A stretch of DNA of 23,890 nt from a virus, in the IMG/VR virus record IMGVR_UViG_3300037584_001556, positions 1-23,890 of that record; one strand, written 5' to 3'. The notes beneath the pieces were generated by a model, which was not told where the DNA came from, searched no databases, and saw only the letters and a list, made by a program, of their open reading frames with translations. Made by a program: the position numbers and the translations under genes. This document shows, piece after piece, positions 1 to 7,863 of this stretch (its first letter is position 1; each line of letters begins with the position of its first letter).

Positions 1-1588
1 TTAATTCATCATCTAATGAAATACTTGCTGGTGGTTGTACAGTGAATGGGTTAGGTAAAGTAGTATCTGGTATAGACGCTGGTGCAACTTGTGTACCAAA
101 TGTGTAGTAACTATCTTGATGTTCAGAACATTGTAAAGTGATAGTGTGATCTGTATTTATAGTCATTCCTTGAACACGAAAAGGTTTAGCAGAAAAACTT
201 GGTGTTGCGTGTGTTACATTAACAATATCGCCTATGCTTAAATCTAAAGCTGTTGCATCTGTTTTAATATTAATATCTAAACTTGTTCTTGATCGTCGTA
301 AAATTATTTCTGCCATTTCTTGTGCTTGATGTGGATTTGTTAACATTGCAAAATCAAAACGACCTTCAAGTGTTAATCCTCCATCAGCAGTTTTCATATT
401 TGAAAATGTATCAGCACTTGCTAATCCTGTTTCATCAACAGGAGGAAACTGAGCAGTATCTGATTGAAAATTTTTATCTGGGTTTGTAAAATTAACTATT
501 ACACGATTATAACGTGAATTTTTATTTTTACTGCTAACTTGTATTCCTCCAATTATATTATCTTCTGTAAGAGTAATTGAAGCTGATCCAGAAGATTCAA
601 CTAATATTTGATATTTACCACCACTAAAATTTAAAAATGATCTTGTTCCCCTTACAAAGTCTTTTACATTATCTATGGCTTTTTTTGATGTATCTACAAC
701 AGGGTGGCTATCCATTAAATCAATCTGACTTGCACCAGAGAAAGGTGTTATATTCGTGTCACAAACATCACCAGCTACTTGCCAATCTGCAAAATTAGAA
801 TCAAAATAACTATTTGCTATTCCCATTCCAAATCTTTCGTTTCTTAAATAATCTAATAATTGATAAATACCATTATCAGAATATTCCCAAGTCGTTGAAT
901 CATCTTTTCTATGACTACCACTTCCTCCTGTAATTGTGCTATCTAAATTAGGATTATAAACTTTTCTGCCTTTTACTATTGCATTTACGGTTGGTAAAGA
1001 ACCAAAAGCATCGCCATTCCATTTGAATTTTAATGCTATATAAGCAAGTCCTCTTAATCTATGATTAGATGTCCATGAAGATAAACCAGATAACAAACTT
1101 GAAGCACTTTGACTATCAGTGCCATAATGTGGCTCTATTGTTATCAAACTTTCTGCACTTGAATCATCATCTGGTGCTTTGAAATAATTTGCATCAGAAC
1201 TTGCAACACTTCTTTGAGTATTGTCAGCTATATCGCCATCAAATGTAACTTCGTTATCATTAACAAAAATTTTAGTAATATCATCTATTTCGCCCTCTGA
1301 TACGATAAGAGCCATGTATAAAAATTCATTATCTGTTCCACTTGTTTCAAGAAAAACTACATTTCCTCCTACTTTTCTTGTTCCATAAACAATAGGTATA
1401 TGTGCATTTGCACTAAATTTATTTACTAATACTCCTTTTGCATTTCGATCAGATTGATTATCTCCAAAATCTGGTATTTCGGGAATAGGATTTAACCAAC
1501 CGATAACATCTTCAACGATATCAACAATTACGTCAACGACATCTTCAATGAAATCAATAATATCTTCAACAGGATTCCAACCACCCAT
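1..1588 (-). CDS. Tail tip / host-specificity protein (lambda gpJ-like), 3' end outside window
   Basis: The reading frame is open from an ATG at 1586-1588 to the left edge, at least 529 codons without a stop, so the C-terminus is missing. The first 35 residues form an acidic, Val/Ile-rich amphipathic helix ending in a Gly-Trp-Leu-Asn-Pro turn. A region with YGTRKVGG and 'LLDYLRNERFGMGI' follows, of the kind found in central tail-tip (gpJ, baseplate-hub-like) proteins. Its place as last gene after tape measure and minor tail proteins fits that role: the tip that contacts the host surface and closes the tail tube. The start overlaps the upstream acetyltransferase stop as TAATG, so translation is probably coupled. 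The tip assignment rests on order and overall sequence character, not on a single diagnostic motif. Confidence 0.75.
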   Translation of the reverse strand, partial: MGGWNPVEDIIDFIEDVVDVIVDIVEDVIGWLNPIPEIPDFGDNQSDRNAKGVLVNKFSANAHIPIVYGTRKVGGNVVFLETSGTDNEFLYMALIVSEGEIDDITKIFVNDNEVTFDGDIADNTQRSVASSDANYFKAPDDDSSAESLITIEPHYGTDSQSASSLLSGLSSWTSNHRLRGLAYIALKFKWNGDAFGSLPTVNAIVKGRKVYNPNLDSTITGGSGSHRKDDSTTWEYSDNGIYQLLDYLRNERFGMGIANSYFDSNFADWQVAGDVCDTNITPFSGASQIDLMDSHPVVDTSKKAIDNVKDFVRGTRSFLNFSGGKYQILVESSGSASITLTEDNIIGGIQVSSKNKNSRYNRVIVNFTNPDKNFQSDTAQFPPVDETGLASADTFSNMKTADGGLTLEGRFDFAMLTNPHQAQEMAEIILRRSRTSLDINIKTDATALDLSIGDIVNVTHATPSFSAKPFRVQGMTINTDHTITLQCSEHQDSYYTFGTQVAPASIPDTTLPNPFTVQPPASISLDDEL

Positions 1589-2031
1589 TAGATTAACCTC
1601 CAATTGCTACCCATGTTTTCAAAACCTAATCTTTCAAAAACAGGATCAATGTCTAATTTAGATGTGATAGATAATACTATCGGATTATTATCAGAAACTT
1701 TTTTAATCATATCAACTAATTGTTTTACTAATTTATAATTTCTAAATTTTTCTTGAATATAAATCATTTGAATTATCATAATTTTTTGTTTGCTAAACCA
1801 ATATTCAGATTTATTAAAAATACAACAACCTACTATTTTATCTCTATCTAAATCCTTTATACAAATAATTTTTCCATTTTTTAAAAAGTTATTTAGATAT
1901 TGATTTAATTTTACAGTATCAACTTCTGGAAAATTACAATCTGTTAAATCTTTTTCTTTATAATCTTTAAGTAAATCATGCAGATCAGTTATATCTTTTT
2001 TTTGTGCTTGATATAAATGAATACTTGTCAT
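1588..2031 (-). CDS. GNAT-family acetyltransferase in the tail module
   Basis: This 147-residue protein has the size and pattern of a single-domain GNAT. There is an N-terminal alpha/beta part with a KIVGCC strand near residues 65-70. A 'MIIQMIYIQEKFRNYKLVKQL' type segment around 85-105 corresponds to motif A, and a C-terminal FERLGF (132-137) is typical of the last GNAT strand region. The canonical Q/RxxGxG/A acetyl-CoA loop is degenerate here (EKFRNYK), so activity is uncertain. The start overlaps the upstream gene as ATGA (2028-2031) and the stop overlaps the tail tip gene as TAATG. In gene transfer agents and many related tails this slot holds an NlpC/P60 peptidase. Modification of a tail or host protein is a guess. 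Confidence 0.7.
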   Translation of the reverse strand: MTSIHLYQAQKKDITDLHDLLKDYKEKDLTDCNFPEVDTVKLNQYLNNFLKNGKIICIKDLDRDKIVGCCIFNKSEYWFSKQKIMIIQMIYIQEKFRNYKLVKQLVDMIKKVSDNNPIVLSITSKLDIDPVFERLGFENMGSNWRLI

Positions 2032-2594
2032 TCTCTACCCCATCTAATATCTTTTACAGTAAGTGCGGCAAACTCCATTCCCTTATCACTACTAAAAAAT
2101 CTTTGTTGTGAATTATCTGTGGTTGTACGACCACTTGTTTTTCCAAAGTTACCCCAATGTGATGTTACAGTCATAATTAAATTTGCAGTAGTAGTATTAT
2201 CACTAATTTTATATTCATCTATCGTTCCATAAAATAGTAAAAAAGGATCATTAATTAAATCATTATTATTGTCTAAATATCCTCTATAAATATAAACATC
2301 ATCATTGATTATATTTTCACTAAGTGCGATTGAGACATAAGTTTGATCAACTGCTGATAAACTTAATGATAAAGAATTTTTTGTAGGTTGATTAGTTTCA
2401 CTTACTCCTGTGATACTACGAAGATGACCATTTGATAGATAAGTTCTTGATGTTCCTGATACACTAGATGTTAAATCAAAACTTGCATTTGTTAAATATA
2501 TCGGCGTTGCAAAACCTATTTCTATTAAAATTACAGGATCAATAATTCCTGTTGATAATTGTGTTTTTACCGAACTCGATAATCCTCTTGCCAT
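2028..2594 (-). CDS. Minor tail protein (hub-like)
   Basis: This is a 188-residue beta-rich protein with no membrane segment. It has an N-terminal stretch about liking a target ('DPVILIEIGFATPIYLTNA'), a central FYGTIDEYKI and a C-terminal block HWGNFGKTSGR ... DKGMEFA ... IRWGRE. That closing Trp-Gly pattern recurs in marine siphophage minor tail proteins located just before the tip protein. It occupies the position of the DUF2163-type protein of gene-transfer-agent tails, although I cannot confirm that family by eye. Start and stop are coupled to neighbours (TAATG upstream, ATGA downstream). A role in the tail tip hub is inferred from order. Confidence 0.65.
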   Translation of the reverse strand: MARGLSSSVKTQLSTGIIDPVILIEIGFATPIYLTNASFDLTSSVSGTSRTYLSNGHLRSITGVSETNQPTKNSLSLSLSAVDQTYVSIALSENIINDDVYIYRGYLDNNNDLINDPFLLFYGTIDEYKISDNTTTANLIMTVTSHWGNFGKTSGRTTTDNSQQRFFSSDKGMEFAALTVKDIRWGRE

Positions 2595-3202
2595 TATAAA
2601 CTTTCAATAACATCAAACTCATATCGGAATAAAAGGTTTCCGTCATTATCATTTTGAGTTGTTTCAAACTCTTGTACATCACTAGTCAAATGTACAGTAA
2701 AAGGTACTGAATCGTATGTGACTGAACTATCGTCAGATAAAGCAGTTCTTAATGGTGGCTCAATAGTTACAGTCGCCGCATTTGAAGAGGAAGTTACATC
2801 TGCTACCACCATATATACTTTATCATGTGCAAATTTTATTATATCACCAGCTTTTAATCTGCCAGCACCATCACTAGCAAACCCATCAATGGCAATCGTA
2901 GTATCAGCCGAGGAGTGTGCACCATTCACTAACAAAGTGCCTGTTTCATTACCTTGTGCATTAAAATAACTTGGTAAAGTAACTGTAAAATTTTCTTTCT
3001 GCGATCTTTGTTTCATTATAAATGCCATGATCGGTGCAAACTCCGACCTTTTCATAGGAGGATATGAAACTGTAAAACTAAACCTTTGCCCTTGAACTTG
3101 CCTCCTAAATGTTTTGCCACTATCAGTTTCACTAAATAAAGTCTTTTGAGTATTCTTAAAATTAATTGCGTTAAAATTTGTATTTGGTAAAGCTCCACTC
3201 AT
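2594..3202 (-). CDS. Minor tail protein (distal-tail-like)
   Basis: This 202-residue, beta-strand-rich protein follows the tape measure gene directly; its ATG lies one base beyond the tape measure stop. Its N-terminal third ('KTFRRQVQGQRFSFTVSYPP', then MKRSEFAPIMAFIMKQRSQ) has the look of distal tail or gpM-like proteins that form the ring between tail tube and tip. The position matches gp12 of gene transfer agents and M of lambda. The C-terminal half contains a Gly/Asp-rich beta segment (AGDIIKFAHDKVYMVVADV) that may be an Ig- or Hedgehog-like strand pair. The stop overlaps the next start as TAATG. Family-level identity is unproven. Confidence 0.6.
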   Translation of the reverse strand: MSGALPNTNFNAINFKNTQKTLFSETDSGKTFRRQVQGQRFSFTVSYPPMKRSEFAPIMAFIMKQRSQKENFTVTLPSYFNAQGNETGTLLVNGAHSSADTTIAIDGFASDGAGRLKAGDIIKFAHDKVYMVVADVTSSSNAATVTIEPPLRTALSDDSSVTYDSVPFTVHLTSDVQEFETTQNDNDGNLLFRYEFDVIESL

Positions 3203-3203
3203 A

Positions 3204-5168
3204 TTAAATTACCGCCATCTTTCCTTTTTCATTAACTGCTGAATTGATAATATTTACTAAAACACCTCTACTGTTTACTAATAATTCATTGAATCCTCTA
3301 GCATCAACAGTATTAATATTAAAATTTACTGTTACAGGTTTTCCACCACCTAATTGATTATTTGGCACAACAGTACCAGCTTGATCTGGTATAAATAATT
3401 CTGGACCAGCTTCCCCAACTATCGCAGGCTGACCAACTGCTGGACGTCCACCTTTTTCAAAACCTTTTATTTTATTAACTAATCCCATACCAAAAGCAAG
3501 TGACGCACCAACTGCCGCAATGTTAAATGGAAAAGGTATAGATGCAAAAGTTTTTAAAGCACCCTCATAAACACTAATTAATGCTTTTTTAATTGCGTCC
3601 ATTTTAAACATTTCTTTTGCTTTTTTCATAGCTGAACTTACCACAGAGCCAACTAAAGCATTTACTATTTGTTTTATAATAGTTCTTGCTAAATCTTCTA
3701 TTGATAGCTTTCCTGTCATTACAAAATTTGTAAGAGCATCAGTAACATTCTTAAATGCGTTTTTACCTATTTGCTCAAAGTTTTTAGTTACGTCAGAAGC
3801 ATTTTTCATAGCTTCTCCAAATCCCTCTCTAAATCCTTCGTATGCTTTTTCTAACATACCAACTTCATCTCTTTCTTTTTTTAACTGATCTTGAGCTTCT
3901 ATTTGTCTTAACTTTCGTAAGTGAGCAAATTTTGCTAATTCTTCATCTGCTCTTGCCTCTTGTTTCATCAATTCATCAACTTTTGCTAAATAATCGATCA
4001 TGGATTGTTCCATGTGTCCTGTACCTATAATTACAGTATCTAAAGCACTTTTTAATTTTGAAACATCAATATCTTCTGCACTAAAAAACTTTTTTATCAT
4101 TTCCGCAGTGCTTTCAGTTATTCCTCCGAAATCAATTAAATCTAATCCAAGTTTTTTTAAACCAACATTTATTGCATTTTTAATATCATCAAATAATGAA
4201 CCGATCGCTATGATTAATAATTTTGTTTTACTTCCTAACATTAAAAAACCTATAATACCCATAGCTCTCATTTCAGGAGGAAGCATATTTATAAAAGAAA
4301 ATAAATTTCTTACTGAATCTGCAAAAAAATCAAATATAGGTTTCATCATGTCAAGAACTCTTGCAGTTCCTAACATTATTTTTCTTAATGCAGTTACTAA
4401 TGCTTCACTAAATGATTCTGCCGCTTTCTCTAATGAACCAAAGTTTTTTTGTAAAATATTTTCTACTGCTATTAAATTAGATTTTAAGAAGTCAAATGCA
4501 CCAGCTTCCATAGTAGCTTTTTTAAATAAAAATATTTTATCGCCAATCATTGATAAAACACCATCAAAGGTTTTTGCTAAATCATTTGTTGCTTTACCAA
4601 ACCTACCACCAGGACCAAAGACTCTTTCAAATGCTTCTGCTGTTTCTTCTGCTGTAACAGTAGCACCAGCTTTGAACCCTAATAAATCTCTAACACCTCT
4701 TTCTCTAAATAAATCTGCCGCACTAATACCAGCTGATAATGATCTTTGAATTTGTTCTGATGTAGTTCTAAAATCTAATCCTGTAACTGCCGCAACATTA
4801 CCAGTGATTTCCATAATCTTTGCAAGTTCATCTGCATCTTTAGAAACTACTGATAATACACCAGCACCTTGTTGTATTTCATTTAATGAGAATGGAACTT
4901 TACTTGCAAATTTGGCCATCTTATCGAAAGCCTTTGCACCTTCATCTACACTACCAAATAAAAATTTTAATCTTACTTGTAATCTTTCAATATCTCTTGC
5001 AGTATTTATAAAAGATCTTGCAACAATCCCACCACCTAATGCGGCGAAAGCAACTTTTAAATTAAATACAGAATTTTTAAGATTGTTAACTCCTTTAGTG
5101 GCAGTTTGCATTGCCATACGAGTTTTATCTTTAGCGATAATATCTATATTTACTTTTTTTGTAGCCAT
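3204..5168 (-). CDS. Tail tape measure protein
   Basis: This 654-residue protein sets tail length and lies inside the tail tube until DNA ejection. Residues 45-220 match the tape-measure N-terminal domain style, including FINTARDIERLQVRL, FASKVPFSL and ERVFGPGGRFGKATNDL. Hydrophobic segments appear at about 300-326 and 555-570. The C-terminal 573-603 region contains the common tape-measure signature GQPAIVGEAGPELFIPDQAG. At about 1.5 angstrom per residue, the usual ruler relation, the tail would be near 100 nm. The gene starts immediately after the stop of the frameshifted chaperone extension (TAA directly followed by ATG), the standard order G-GT-tape measure. Confidence 0.93.
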   Translation of the reverse strand: MATKKVNIDIIAKDKTRMAMQTATKGVNNLKNSVFNLKVAFAALGGGIVARSFINTARDIERLQVRLKFLFGSVDEGAKAFDKMAKFASKVPFSLNEIQQGAGVLSVVSKDADELAKIMEITGNVAAVTGLDFRTTSEQIQRSLSAGISAADLFRERGVRDLLGFKAGATVTAEETAEAFERVFGPGGRFGKATNDLAKTFDGVLSMIGDKIFLFKKATMEAGAFDFLKSNLIAVENILQKNFGSLEKAAESFSEALVTALRKIMLGTARVLDMMKPIFDFFADSVRNLFSFINMLPPEMRAMGIIGFLMLGSKTKLLIIAIGSLFDDIKNAINVGLKKLGLDLIDFGGITESTAEMIKKFFSAEDIDVSKLKSALDTVIIGTGHMEQSMIDYLAKVDELMKQEARADEELAKFAHLRKLRQIEAQDQLKKERDEVGMLEKAYEGFREGFGEAMKNASDVTKNFEQIGKNAFKNVTDALTNFVMTGKLSIEDLARTIIKQIVNALVGSVVSSAMKKAKEMFKMDAIKKALISVYEGALKTFASIPFPFNIAAVGASLAFGMGLVNKIKGFEKGGRPAVGQPAIVGEAGPELFIPDQAGTVVPNNQLGGGKPVTVNFNINTVDARGFNELLVNSRGVLVNIINSAVNEKGKMAVI

Positions 5169-5692
5169 TTATTTTTTCATCTTTGCAATTCGTTCTTGTC
5201 TATCTCGTTCTTCATTTTGAAGATTAAAATATGCTAACCACATATTAAACTCAACGACCGACATTTGCAAGATTTCTGAAACTGTTTTGTGCAGTTTCTC
5301 GCCTAAAGCAAATATATTATGGAGTTCTACGTTATTTTTTAGTTTTTTTTTGCTTCTACGATATTGGTATCTTGTGTTCCCATTATCTTAGTTGCTACGT
5401 CAGCAATTACATTAGTATCGGCTTTTGTTTTAAATGATAAGATATGACCAGCATTAAACATCTTATCGCCATCTTTAGTTAATGCTTTTTCAATAATAAC
5501 ATCAATTAAAACTATCAAATCAGTAGTCGTAGCACCTTTAAATATTTTTGCCTTTTCTTGCATATTAAAAGGTTTTGTATGTATAGCTTTATCGCCGACT
5601 AAACCCCATTCTGGTACTTCAATTATTTTTGTTTCTTGTGTATTAAAATGATCTCTAATACCTTCAAAATAATCTATTTTTTCATCAGCCAT
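5169..5692 (-). CDS. Tail assembly chaperone GT-type fusion made by -1 frameshift
   Basis: The product reads the 117-residue upstream chaperone frame to its last codon (AAC at 5342-5344), slips back one base, and continues for 57 codons from CTA at 5340-5342 to TAA at 5169-5171. The extension includes ALGEKLHKTVSEIL and 'VVEFNMWLAYFNLQNEERDR', the Trp-Tyr-Phe pattern of T-type chaperone domains that bind the tape measure. The extension has no useful start codon of its own near its beginning, and it ends exactly one base before the tape measure ATG. Expected length is 174 residues. In lambda and many siphophages the G:GT ratio is fixed by the slippage rate; the same use is inferred here. Confidence 0.85.
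5339..5692 (-). CDS. Tail assembly chaperone, short form (gpG-like)
   Basis: This 117-residue soluble protein lies between tail tube and tape measure. KIIEVPEWGLVGD near residue 20-35 and KALTKDGDKMF near 70-80 resemble small tail chaperones that coat the tape measure before tube polymerisation. The ORF ends AAA AAA AAC TAA, so the slippery heptamer touches the stop codon. No Shine-Dalgarno sequence precedes the ATG; the leader is pure A/T after the tail tube stop, 8 bases upstream, so reinitiation is likely. It serves as the zero-frame product of the frameshift pair. Confidence 0.85.
   Translation of the reverse strand: MADEKIDYFEGIRDHFNTQETKIIEVPEWGLVGDKAIHTKPFNMQEKAKIFKGATTTDLIVLIDVIIEKALTKDGDKMFNAGHILSFKTKADTNVIADVATKIMGTQDTNIVEAKKN
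5342..5348 (-). promoter_or_regulatory. -1 ribosomal frameshift slippery heptamer A AAA AAC
   Basis: On the minus strand nine consecutive A residues (5351 down to 5343) are followed by C. In the zero frame this reads GCA AAA AAA AAC TAA, giving the canonical X XXY YYZ heptamer A AAA AAC with the stop codon as the next triplet. Slipping by one base opens a 57-codon frame. CGTAGAA occurs on both sides (5360-5354 and 5332-5326) as a direct repeat. I saw no obvious strong stem-loop just downstream. Confidence 0.85.
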
Positions 5693-5700
5693 AAATTAAA

Positions 5701-6087
5701 TTATACAGTGCCGATAGTTAGACCACCATTACCTTGAACTGTAACTGTTCTTGTAGTTACACCATCAAGAGTTACACCAACTGACATTCCTGTAACGATA
5801 CCTGTTCCAGATAATTTTTGCTCACCTGAACCAGAACCCTCTGGCATAAATTCAAAACTTAAACTTGAGCCTTGAACTAATGTACCTTGAGCAGTATCAT
5901 CATCATCAAAATTCATATCAATAGATGCTGTGAATGTTCCTCTACCAACTACATATGATTTCATAGAATTACCTAAAGCAGTATCCTCTACAATATCGTG
6001 TGTTGTATCAACAGTAAATCCAGTCGCTTTACCAATACTAGTTCCACCAACATGAACTACTGCGTCTTTACCATGATGTGTTGCCAT
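5701..6087 (-). CDS. Major tail tube protein
   Basis: This 128-residue protein has an almost all-beta composition (Gly, Thr, Val rich), the size of siphovirus tail tube subunits. The N-terminus MATHHGKDAVVHVGG followed by ATGFTVDTTHD and later GRGTFTASIDMNFDDDDTAQG follows the usual tube-protein layout: strand, long loop, and an inner-tube 'G..SIDMNFDD' strand. It lies directly upstream of the chaperone pair, as expected. A strong Shine-Dalgarno AAGGAG sits 5-6 bases before the ATG and overlaps the end of the preceding small gene, which suggests high expression. Confidence 0.85.
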   Translation of the reverse strand: MATHHGKDAVVHVGGTSIGKATGFTVDTTHDIVEDTALGNSMKSYVVGRGTFTASIDMNFDDDDTAQGTLVQGSSLSFEFMPEGSGSGEQKLSGTGIVTGMSVGVTLDGVTTRTVTVQGNGGLTIGTV

Positions 6088-6090
6088 ATT

Positions 6091-6261
6091 TTACTCCTTT
6101 GTCTTTTTAATTTCTTTTATAATCTTTTCAGTTTCCTTTGCAACTGAAATATTTTTTTTGTTATCTAAAGTTTGATAACCAAGTTTTGTATAATGTTCTA
6201 CAAAATCTTGGGATACTGTTATCATACTATCGCCCTTTTTCATATTTACATCTTTTGCCAT
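6091..6261 (-). CDS. Small 56-residue tail-module protein
   Basis: This short frame starts with ATG at 6259-6261, overlapping the upstream stop as TAATG, and ends TAA at 6091-6093. The residues include MKKGDSMITVSQDFVEHY and TKLGYQTLDN, then a Lys/Glu-rich tail. A start with Lys-Gly-Asp, a Val-Ser strand and 'LGY' recalls the tiny beta-strand proteins often placed among head-tail genes, but I do not recognise the family. It is charged and has no membrane segment. Its last codons hold the AAGGAG ribosome site of the tail tube gene, linking the two. Coding status is supported by tight packing at both ends. Confidence 0.65.
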   Translation of the reverse strand: MAKDVNMKKGDSMITVSQDFVEHYTKLGYQTLDNKKNISVAKETEKIIKEIKKTKE

Positions 6262-6704
6262 TATGCAGTCCCCCTTGTAAATTCATACATTACACGCACT
6301 GTTATTCTTACACCACCATAAGGGTAAATTTGACCCTCATCAGAATTTGCAGAAATAATTTGTGTATCTAATGCATTTCCATTTCTTGTTATATCATTAT
6401 CAAGAGTTTCTTCAACTACTTCAATAATTTGATTTCTGACTGTATCAATATTAGCAGATGTACCCTTACCAAATGCAACTATAAGAAAATCTATAGTTCC
6501 CATATATGTTCCAGAGCCTGTTGCACCTATAGAAGCTGGTTCTCTAGTTTCTTCGCCAGATTGTATAAACATAGCTGGGAATTGAGCATCGCTTAATTCT
6601 TCCACTTCAAATGGTTCTCTTGTTAATTTTTTAAACTCAATAGGACTTGTAACTGCATCAAGTTTTGTAATTATATCATTAGCAATGTTTTCTCTTTTAC
6701 TCAT
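6261..6704 (-). CDS. Tail terminator-like / minor tail protein
   Basis: This 147-residue alpha/beta protein begins with a helix (SKRENIANDIITKLDAV) and then PFEVEELSDAQFPAMFIQSGEE. It continues with a strand GTIDFLIVAFGKG, a helix around TVRNQIIEVVEETLDND, and a closing strand pair GGVRITVRVMYEFTRG. This fold order matches tail-terminator (gpU-like) proteins that cap the tube and join head and tail. Position between the gp10-like protein and the tail tube agrees. It is coupled upstream by ATGA (6701-6704). The specific family is inferred from order and secondary-structure pattern. Confidence 0.7.
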   Translation of the reverse strand: MSKRENIANDIITKLDAVTSPIEFKKLTREPFEVEELSDAQFPAMFIQSGEETREPASIGATGSGTYMGTIDFLIVAFGKGTSANIDTVRNQIIEVVEETLDNDITRNGNALDTQIISANSDEGQIYPYGGVRITVRVMYEFTRGTA

Positions 6705-7165
6705 AAGCCTACCGCACTAAAATAAAATTTTGCAAACTCATTTTTTAATTTTTCTTCTTCACTATTACCTATTGAAAAAAAAGGTCTGACTGTTTTTCTT
6801 TTACCTACTCCAAAAAAATCATGTTGTGCCGCAATCTTTTCTCTTTCTTTATTTGAAAAAAATAATGTATTTGTAGTTCCTCTTTGTTTAAAATCTAAAC
6901 TTCTAAACATTTTTCCTGTATCTGTTAAATCTACAAACCCTGTTTGTCTTCCTCTATCTTCTCTAGCCTTTTTAGTAGATTTTGCATAAGGCAACATTTT
7001 GCCACCATCAGGCAAACTACCAGATTGAGTTCTTTTAGTAATCATTAATACTGCCATATTTGAAACTCTATTCAAACTTTTTTGCGTAGCAGATAATTGT
7101 TTTCTAGTTATACCTTTTAAAAAATTTTTTACTTGTAAAGTGTTAGCTTTTATTTTTAGTTCCAT
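6701..7165 (-). CDS. HK97 gp10-like / virion morphogenesis neck protein
   Basis: This 154-residue basic protein has the hallmarks of head-tail joining proteins of the HK97 gp10 or Mu virion-morphogenesis type. The helix NFLKGITRKQLSATQKSLNRV is followed by a basic loop STKKAREDRGRQTG, then LTDTGKMFRSLDF and a late AAQHDFFGVGKRKTVRPFFSIG. The pattern 'tDTGkm.rSL' followed by 'R.FF.i' is the recurring core of the family. It overlaps the upstream connector gene as TAATG and the downstream tail terminator as ATGA. It likely acts at the neck during head-tail joining. Confidence 0.78.
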   Translation of the reverse strand: MELKIKANTLQVKNFLKGITRKQLSATQKSLNRVSNMAVLMITKRTQSGSLPDGGKMLPYAKSTKKAREDRGRQTGFVDLTDTGKMFRSLDFKQRGTTNTLFFSNKEREKIAAQHDFFGVGKRKTVRPFFSIGNSEEEKLKNEFAKFYFSAVGL

Positions 7166-7641
7166 TACCTTACCAATCGTAAGCTATGCAATGGTTCCTT
7201 TTCACTATCAGATACCGTACCCCCACCATCTTCGTCGTATTCTACCCCGTCCCTAAGTATAGCTTGGAACTCTTCTTCGTATCTGTCCCTATAAAAATCT
7301 ATTTGAACTTGAAAAGTATCTTTGCCCTCGCCAGTGTCTGGATCACGCCATTTAGTAAGTATTGGGTAAATGTATTTCCATAATGCTAAATATACAACAG
7401 ATTGAGTCCATTGTGAGTTAGTAAGTTTGCTATTAGTAATTTCAACTGAAGTAACTTTTGTAATGTCTTTGTATCTTACTTGATGTCTATATCTTTCCCA
7501 CCATTCTTCTCTAATTCTACGAAGAACATCATTTTCTGCAAATTGTAATTGATCGCCAAAGTCTGTAATACCAAATCCTAAAATATCTGGTTGAATCTTT
7601 TGCAAATTAGTATTCGCAACTGCAAACTCTGACGTTGCCAT
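7165..7641 (-). CDS. Head-tail connector (adaptor) protein
   Basis: This 158-residue protein follows the capsid gene and a small gene. It is mostly helical, with ENDVLRRIREEWWERYRHQ, a middle TNSQWTQSVVYLALWKYIYP and FYRDRYEEEFQAILRDGVEYD. The last string (an aromatic-Arg-rich helix followed by a Gly and an acidic Tyr-Asp) is common in connector proteins that dock below the portal. Start overlaps the previous stop as TAATG. The acidic C-terminus (YDEDGGG...) may be flexible. Function is inferred from order and helix pattern. Confidence 0.68.
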   Translation of the reverse strand: MATSEFAVANTNLQKIQPDILGFGITDFGDQLQFAENDVLRRIREEWWERYRHQVRYKDITKVTSVEITNSKLTNSQWTQSVVYLALWKYIYPILTKWRDPDTGEGKDTFQVQIDFYRDRYEEEFQAILRDGVEYDEDGGGTVSDSEKEPLHSLRLVR

Positions 7642-7847
7642 TATTTTTTATTTTTCTTTTTTACAACTTTTTTAACAACTTTTTTTGGGACATTAACAGG
7701 TTTTTCTACTTTTGCTTTTGCAGTTTTACCATCATCTAAAAACCAACCACGCATATTAAATCTTTCAATATTATTTTCGTAGTCAACTTTTTTTCTTTCG
7801 ATAACATCGCCTTTGTTATTTTTAAGTTTTACTGTTTCTATTGTCAT
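7641..7847 (-). CDS. Small Lys-rich protein after the capsid gene
   Basis: This 68-residue protein starts with a beta pair (TIETVKLKNNKGDVIERKKV) and a helix ending in RGWFLDDG. It closes with about 25 residues that are half lysine with Pro/Val repeats. The first 40 residues resemble the small 'N-K-G ... GW' proteins often encoded next to phage capsid genes. The polylysine tail could bind nucleic acid or the inner capsid surface, which is a guess. It lies just downstream of a hairpin that separates it from the capsid gene and its stop overlaps the connector ATG as TAATG. Confidence 0.65.
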   Translation of the reverse strand: MTIETVKLKNNKGDVIERKKVDYENNIERFNMRGWFLDDGKTAKAKVEKPVNVPKKVVKKVVKKKNKK

Positions 7848-7863
7848 AATTTTTTATATCAAA

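Noticed and set aside
4000-4749. Rightward 249-codon open frame
   Set aside because: It is antisense to the tape measure gene, whose protein has clear family motifs; the frame arises from its codon composition and has no ribosome site or neighbours.
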